A DNA stretch of 64,000 nt from Parus major (lineage: Eukaryota; Chordata; Aves; Passeriformes; Paridae), in NCBI RefSeq assembly GCF_001522545.3, contig NC_031779.1:1102159-1166158 (forward strand), given 5' to 3'. The notes under the pieces were generated by a model. That model was not told the origin of the DNA. It saw only the letters and a program-made list of their open reading frames with translations, and made no database searches. The position numbers and the translations under genes were made by a program. The first letter of the stretch is position 1. Every line of letters begins with the position of its first letter. Of this stretch, positions 60,601 through 64,000 are shown in pieces.

Positions 60601-61566
60601 CCCACCAAAGACCTTGGCCAGATGCTTTCCTGCAGTTCTGAGCTTCATGGTGAATGAATTGGGTGAGGGAATAGGGATTGCCACCATCTTCCTTATCAAG
60701 CTGCAGTCTCTGGAGACTTTATGGGTCCAGAATCCCTGTGTTCCCTGGCTCCCTTGTGGTGTCCAGCAGTACAAGACTGCCCTGAAGAGCACAAAGTGAA
60801 TCTCTCTAAAATGGCCTTGGCTAAGGGATGTGTGACATGGGTCTGGACTGGCAGGGCTCCTGAGGAGCAAGCTGGGCTGTGGTCTTTTAAAACCTCGGGA
60901 AACTGTGGATGTGAAATTTGGGACACCAGCAGTATGCTGATAATTCCTCATGTGCATTCCCAATCCATCCATCCCTCCCACGGAGGGACAAGGAGGCAGA
61001 AGGAAAGTGCCCATGCACGTGTAGGGTATGGAAAAAGACAGCTCATGTTGGCTGAGCCAGATTAGGGAGCAGTGAGAGGCCACCCCGGCTGGCAGATGGC
61101 ACAAGGCTGGTCCTCAGGAGTGGACAGTGACAGAGCTGGCACAGCTGCAGCCAAGCTCTGGTTTTCCTGCTCCTGTGCCCACAGTGTGCTCTTCCCTTGG
61201 CAGCACTTGGAGCCTCCATCCCTTCTCCCCACCCTGAGGATTGCTTGCAAGCTAGAGGAAGAATCTGGTGGCAGGCCCCACAAACGTTTGGGCGCTTTCC
61301 AGATCTCTCCCACTCTCTGTAGCAGCTCTCAACTCGCTTGGAGTCAAGGACACAGATTAACTCTCAGTTTGCCTTTCTCTCCCCCACACCACCCATCAGC
61401 TCCAGCTCTGCACCCAGACAAGGATGGGCTTTATCAAGATACCTGCCAGGTGACAGGAGACTTCTGACTGATCCATTCTGAGTTTACTGGAGCCAAGCTG
61501 GGGGTGCTGCACTGTTGAGTTTGCTTTGGGCATCGCCCCTCCAGGTCCTAGGATAGCGTCACACAC

Positions 61567-61625
61567 TCATAAAATCATCCAGGTTGAAAAAGAGCTTCCA
61601 AATAATCAATCCAGCTTCTGTGCAT
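61567..61625 (-). mobile_element. Short CR1 3' fragment, minus strand
   Basis: Plus-strand text CATAAAATCATCCAGGTTG, then AAAAAGAGCTTCCAAATAAT and CAATCCAGC, is the reverse complement of a CR1 3' terminus. Only about 60 bp is recognisable. Confidence 0.65.
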
Positions 61626-62049
61626 AGAGAAGGACTCACAAGAGAGAGCTGTTCAGACTGGTAAGGTGTGGCTGACCCTAAGCTCAGACAGCTTCTCCTT
61701 TTAGCACCGAGACTTGGTCCCTTAAATCCAAGAACCCAGCTCTGGTTGTGTGCCCTGCTTGGAAGCAAAGGCAAGAGCCCGAGCTCCTGGGCTGGCCAGA
61801 GCTGTGCTGCCCCCGGGGCTGGCTGGGGCCACATCCCCTGTCCTTCCTGACAGGCCTGGGCTGCACGGGACAGGACAGGGCTGGGCTGTGATGATCCCTC
61901 ACTGCTCACCTGCCAGCAGCTCCACAGCAAGGCAGAGAGAGCCCTTTCCCTCTGGCATCGCTGCTGCGGGGATGAAAAGTCCTGGCAAGGCAGGAGCAGG
62001 GAAAGGGAGGTGACTTTCCTCTCTGGTTGCTTTGTTTGTTGTTTAGGGA

Positions 62050-62240
62050 TGGCGGGGAAGAAAGATTTTGCCGGCTCCATTAAGGAAGCCACTGTTTAGT
62101 TGAAGACTTATTTTTTCCTTGGGAAGAGGATCGTGTTTGCCTTCAGAGGAAGGCAATTGTGCACGAGCATTGTGTGAGCAATTGTGCAATGTCGGTTCCT
62201 TTTAATTAGTTGCTGTTTCTTTACCTTGGCTTGGTTTAGC
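62050..62240. promoter_or_regulatory. Candidate regulatory block with repeated SOX-like motifs
   Basis: GCAATTGTGCA occurs twice, at 62153-62163 and 62178-62188, with a 25-bp period, and a further CATTGTGTG lies between them at about 62169-62177. CATTGTG/AATTGTG is compatible with SOX binding and ATTGTGCAAT with C/EBP. A TTTTAATTAGTTG run follows at about 62200. No repeat-family signature. Confidence 0.35.
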
Positions 62241-62264
62241 CAGAGAAGATCCTGAAAGGAGAAT

Positions 62265-62293
62265 TAAAAAAAAAAAGGAAAAAAAAAAAAAAA
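62265..62293. repeat. A-rich tract interrupted by GG
   Basis: Two runs of A, about 12 and 15 bases, separated by GG. No retroposed gene or SINE body was recognised beside it. Confidence 0.85.
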
Positions 62294-62859
62294 GCCAAGG
62301 AGAGGAAATAGGAACACAAAACAGAGCTCAGATGTGGGCTGGGATTTGGGATCTGGGATTCCAGCTTGTCCCTGCTACGCACACACTTAGCAAGAAAAGC
62401 TTTTACCACAGAGGCTGCGGGTGTGCCTCCTCGCTTTCCCACTATTCCTGGCCTCTCCATCCAATTCGGGGATGAATGAGGGAAGGCTGTGTGTCTCTGT
62501 GGTGGGATTCAGGGCCATATGGAGATGAGCTGAATGTACAATAGCCCGTTTCCCAGGAGAAGCCGTTTGGCCCAGATGTCTGGGAGGGCTGGACCTCTCC
62601 CCCTTTCAGGAGAGCACCTGGTCATCTTCTTTCAGTCCTTCTGTCCTTGAGGCTGAGTGGAAAGATCTGGGCATCAGGGCAGGCTGCCGAGCAGAGGGAT
62701 GTGTGTCACCAGCCCTGAGGGTGTTTAGGTACCTGTTTGTCCCACTTTAGTGAGAAGGAGGCATTAAACGGGACAGGGGATCTCGCCCTCCCCTCCCTTC
62801 ACATCCACCCTCGTTCCCATCCATTTTCCTCTCTCACGGCCTCGTGGGGAGGGAGCACG

Positions 62860-63290
62860 GGGAGGATTCTCCTCTGTCCCCCGTCCCTGTTCAGCCTGCA
62901 GCTGCCCAGGCCGGGGCAGTGTCGGTCGGGGCCCTTGGAGCCCCGGCTGTGCCCGCTCACCCCGGCCCGGAGCTGGAGGCGGCGGCAGCCGGAGAGCCGG
63001 GCCCGGCAGCTGGCCCTGGCAAACTGCAGCGCAGGGCAGGCTCTGCTTTTGTGCAGGCCATAAGGAGAGGAGCCCCGGCGGCACAAAGAGAGTTAAAAAC
63101 GTCTCCATGAAAGCCCTGGGGCTGGCCGGAGCTCCGCAGGCTCCGTTTCCAGGCTGGCGCTTTGCTGGCAGCCGGCTGCCCCCGGAGCAGGGCTGGGTGC
63201 CTTCTGTCTCCTCCATTCTTCCGAGGGCACCTCCCCGCTGAGCGGGGCTCAGTGAGCTGCGGGTCACTCCCGCTTCAAGCCGTGCCTTTT
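62860..63290. promoter_or_regulatory. CpG island near the right edge
   Basis: Dense CpG from about 62900 to 63060 and again at 63120-63250. Overlapping frames on both strands are GC-driven and match no protein I know. In particular, they do not match the NEO1 amino terminus. It may be a promoter of a non-coding RNA or a distal regulatory island; the next conserved-looking block begins right after it. Confidence 0.5.
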
Positions 63291-63299
63291 TCCTTCCCT

Positions 63300-63600
63300 T
63301 TCCAGCTCCTTAAACAACAGAGGTGTTGAGGGAATTTATACCTCTGCCTGGTAACAAGGCAGATCAGCGAGACGCTGTCACGGTTTGCTGAGGGCTCCAT
63401 AGATTTTTATTGCTTTTCAGTCCTTGGGTTCCCAACCTTCCTTTGGCTTGTAAATTGCCCACAAAACGCAGACACAGCTCCTATTCTGTGAGTCCCTTTG
63501 ATGATTTTATTTATATCTCTGGCTTTGTCTTGTCTTTTATTACAGGGAGACTGCAATTAATTATTATCCCATCAGCTTCTATTTAGGCTGACAGTACAAT
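63300..63600. promoter_or_regulatory. Candidate conserved non-coding block beside a CpG island
   Basis: AT-rich unique sequence with GGCTTGTAAATTGCCC near 63446, TTTTATTTATATCTC near 63504 and GCAATTAATTATTATCCC near 63553. It resembles the CpG-patch plus AT-block pairing at 16.4-17.5 kb. Confidence 0.4.
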
Positions 63601-64000
63601 GCAGAGCACAGTGTCCAACCTTGCCCTGCCCCTGTGAGCACGAGCAGGACACTATTCTGGGGAGGAACAAAGGCCTGGCAGCTTCAGAAAGGGATGTGCT
63701 GCTAAAGGGCAGCTGAGAGGCTTCAGCAGCACCAGCAGGGCACAGTTGTGACAGAGCTGAAGTGACCAGACATCCCAATATAGTTGCGATGTTCCTGATT
63801 TTATCTTCTCATCTGCAGACTATTTTAGGCTTTTGGGCATGTTTGAGCAGAGACAGGGCTCCTGTGTCTTTTTCCCCATGTCTCTGATTGACCAGATCTT
63901 TTCTTTTACTCATAAAAAAGAAAAGAAAGATCTGTACAGCAGTCCCTGCCTCAGTGGGGAGACAGGAGGTGTGCACACCAACAGAGATGAGCAGCAGGTT
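63601..64000. other. Intergenic, nothing recognised
   Basis: No exon, repeat family or notable motif cluster was seen to the right edge. Confidence 0.5.

Larger units (their letters stand above)
53903..61560. other. Intergenic, no gene recognised
   Basis: Unique sequence with only chance frames. A purine-rich tract lies at 57228-57310. Modest CpG clusters occur at about 59870-59990 and 60090-60330. Candidate regulatory blocks at 55010-55215 and 57400-57680 are listed separately. Confidence 0.5.
61626..62855. other. Intergenic, no gene recognised
   Basis: Unique sequence without recognisable exons. It carries a candidate regulatory block at 62050-62240 and a poly(A)-like tract at 62265-62293. 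Confidence 0.5.

Noticed and set aside
62764..63267. 167-codon minus-strand frame in the right-hand CpG island
   Set aside because: GC-driven frame rich in proline, arginine and glycine; it matches neither the NEO1 amino terminus nor any other protein I recognise.
1..64000. NEO1 exons expected to the right of ADPGK
   Set aside because: I looked for its signal peptide, Ig-domain and fibronectin-domain segments among the frames and recognised none, so the gene is inferred to start beyond the window.

Overview
The window looks like avian nuclear DNA, most likely from a songbird. Three things point that way: several 5'-truncated CR1 LINE fragments with the usual tandem 8-bp-like 3' end, solo LTRs whose ends resemble passerine endogenous-retrovirus LTRs, and a sparse repeat load with compact CpG islands. 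There is no prokaryotic gene organisation, no operon, no CRISPR array and no convincing tRNA or rRNA. Nearly every open reading frame here is a chance frame in non-coding DNA.

Only one protein-coding exon is supported. It is the first coding exon of ADPGK (ADP-dependent glucokinase), on the minus strand at 2127-2341, inside a CpG-island promoter at about 2000-2730. The gene's remaining exons lie beyond the left edge, and positions 1-2126 are intron 1, which carries a CR1 fragment in the sense orientation. The promoter side faces right. In human, and as far as I recall in chicken, the next gene on that side is NEO1. No NEO1 exon is recognisable, so about 2.7-64 kb is best read as the intergenic stretch between the two genes.

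The intergenic DNA is layered as follows. A possible divergent transcript leaves the ADPGK promoter to the right. A solo LTR lies at about 7.86-8.57 kb. Two CpG-rich patches (15.67-15.90 and 16.42-16.86 kb) are followed directly by an AT-rich, homeodomain-motif-dense block at 16.92-17.48 kb, the best enhancer-like candidate. Similar but weaker blocks recur near 3.2, 19.5, 26.8, 33.6, 43.2, 46.9, 50.0, 53.0, 55.1, 57.5, 62.1 and 63.4 kb. CR1 fragments lie at 1.5, 25.5, 28.8, 36.0, 45.2, 45.5, 48.1, 53.7 and 61.6 kb. A 780-base run of N sits inside a TGGA tetranucleotide repeat at 40.3-41.1 kb. A second LTR-like element with two TATA boxes lies at about 41.34-41.69 kb. An unidentified repeat family is present as two inverted copies sharing a 31-bp identical core at 50.8 and 51.9 kb. 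A last CpG island lies at 62.86-63.29 kb.

I found no clearly new biological system. The points most worth following are the unidentified inverted repeat pair, the tandemly duplicated ADPGK promoter unit, the long direct repeats flanking the CR1 at 28.8 kb, and the chain of enhancer-like blocks. All enhancer calls rest on base composition and motifs alone, without any alignment.
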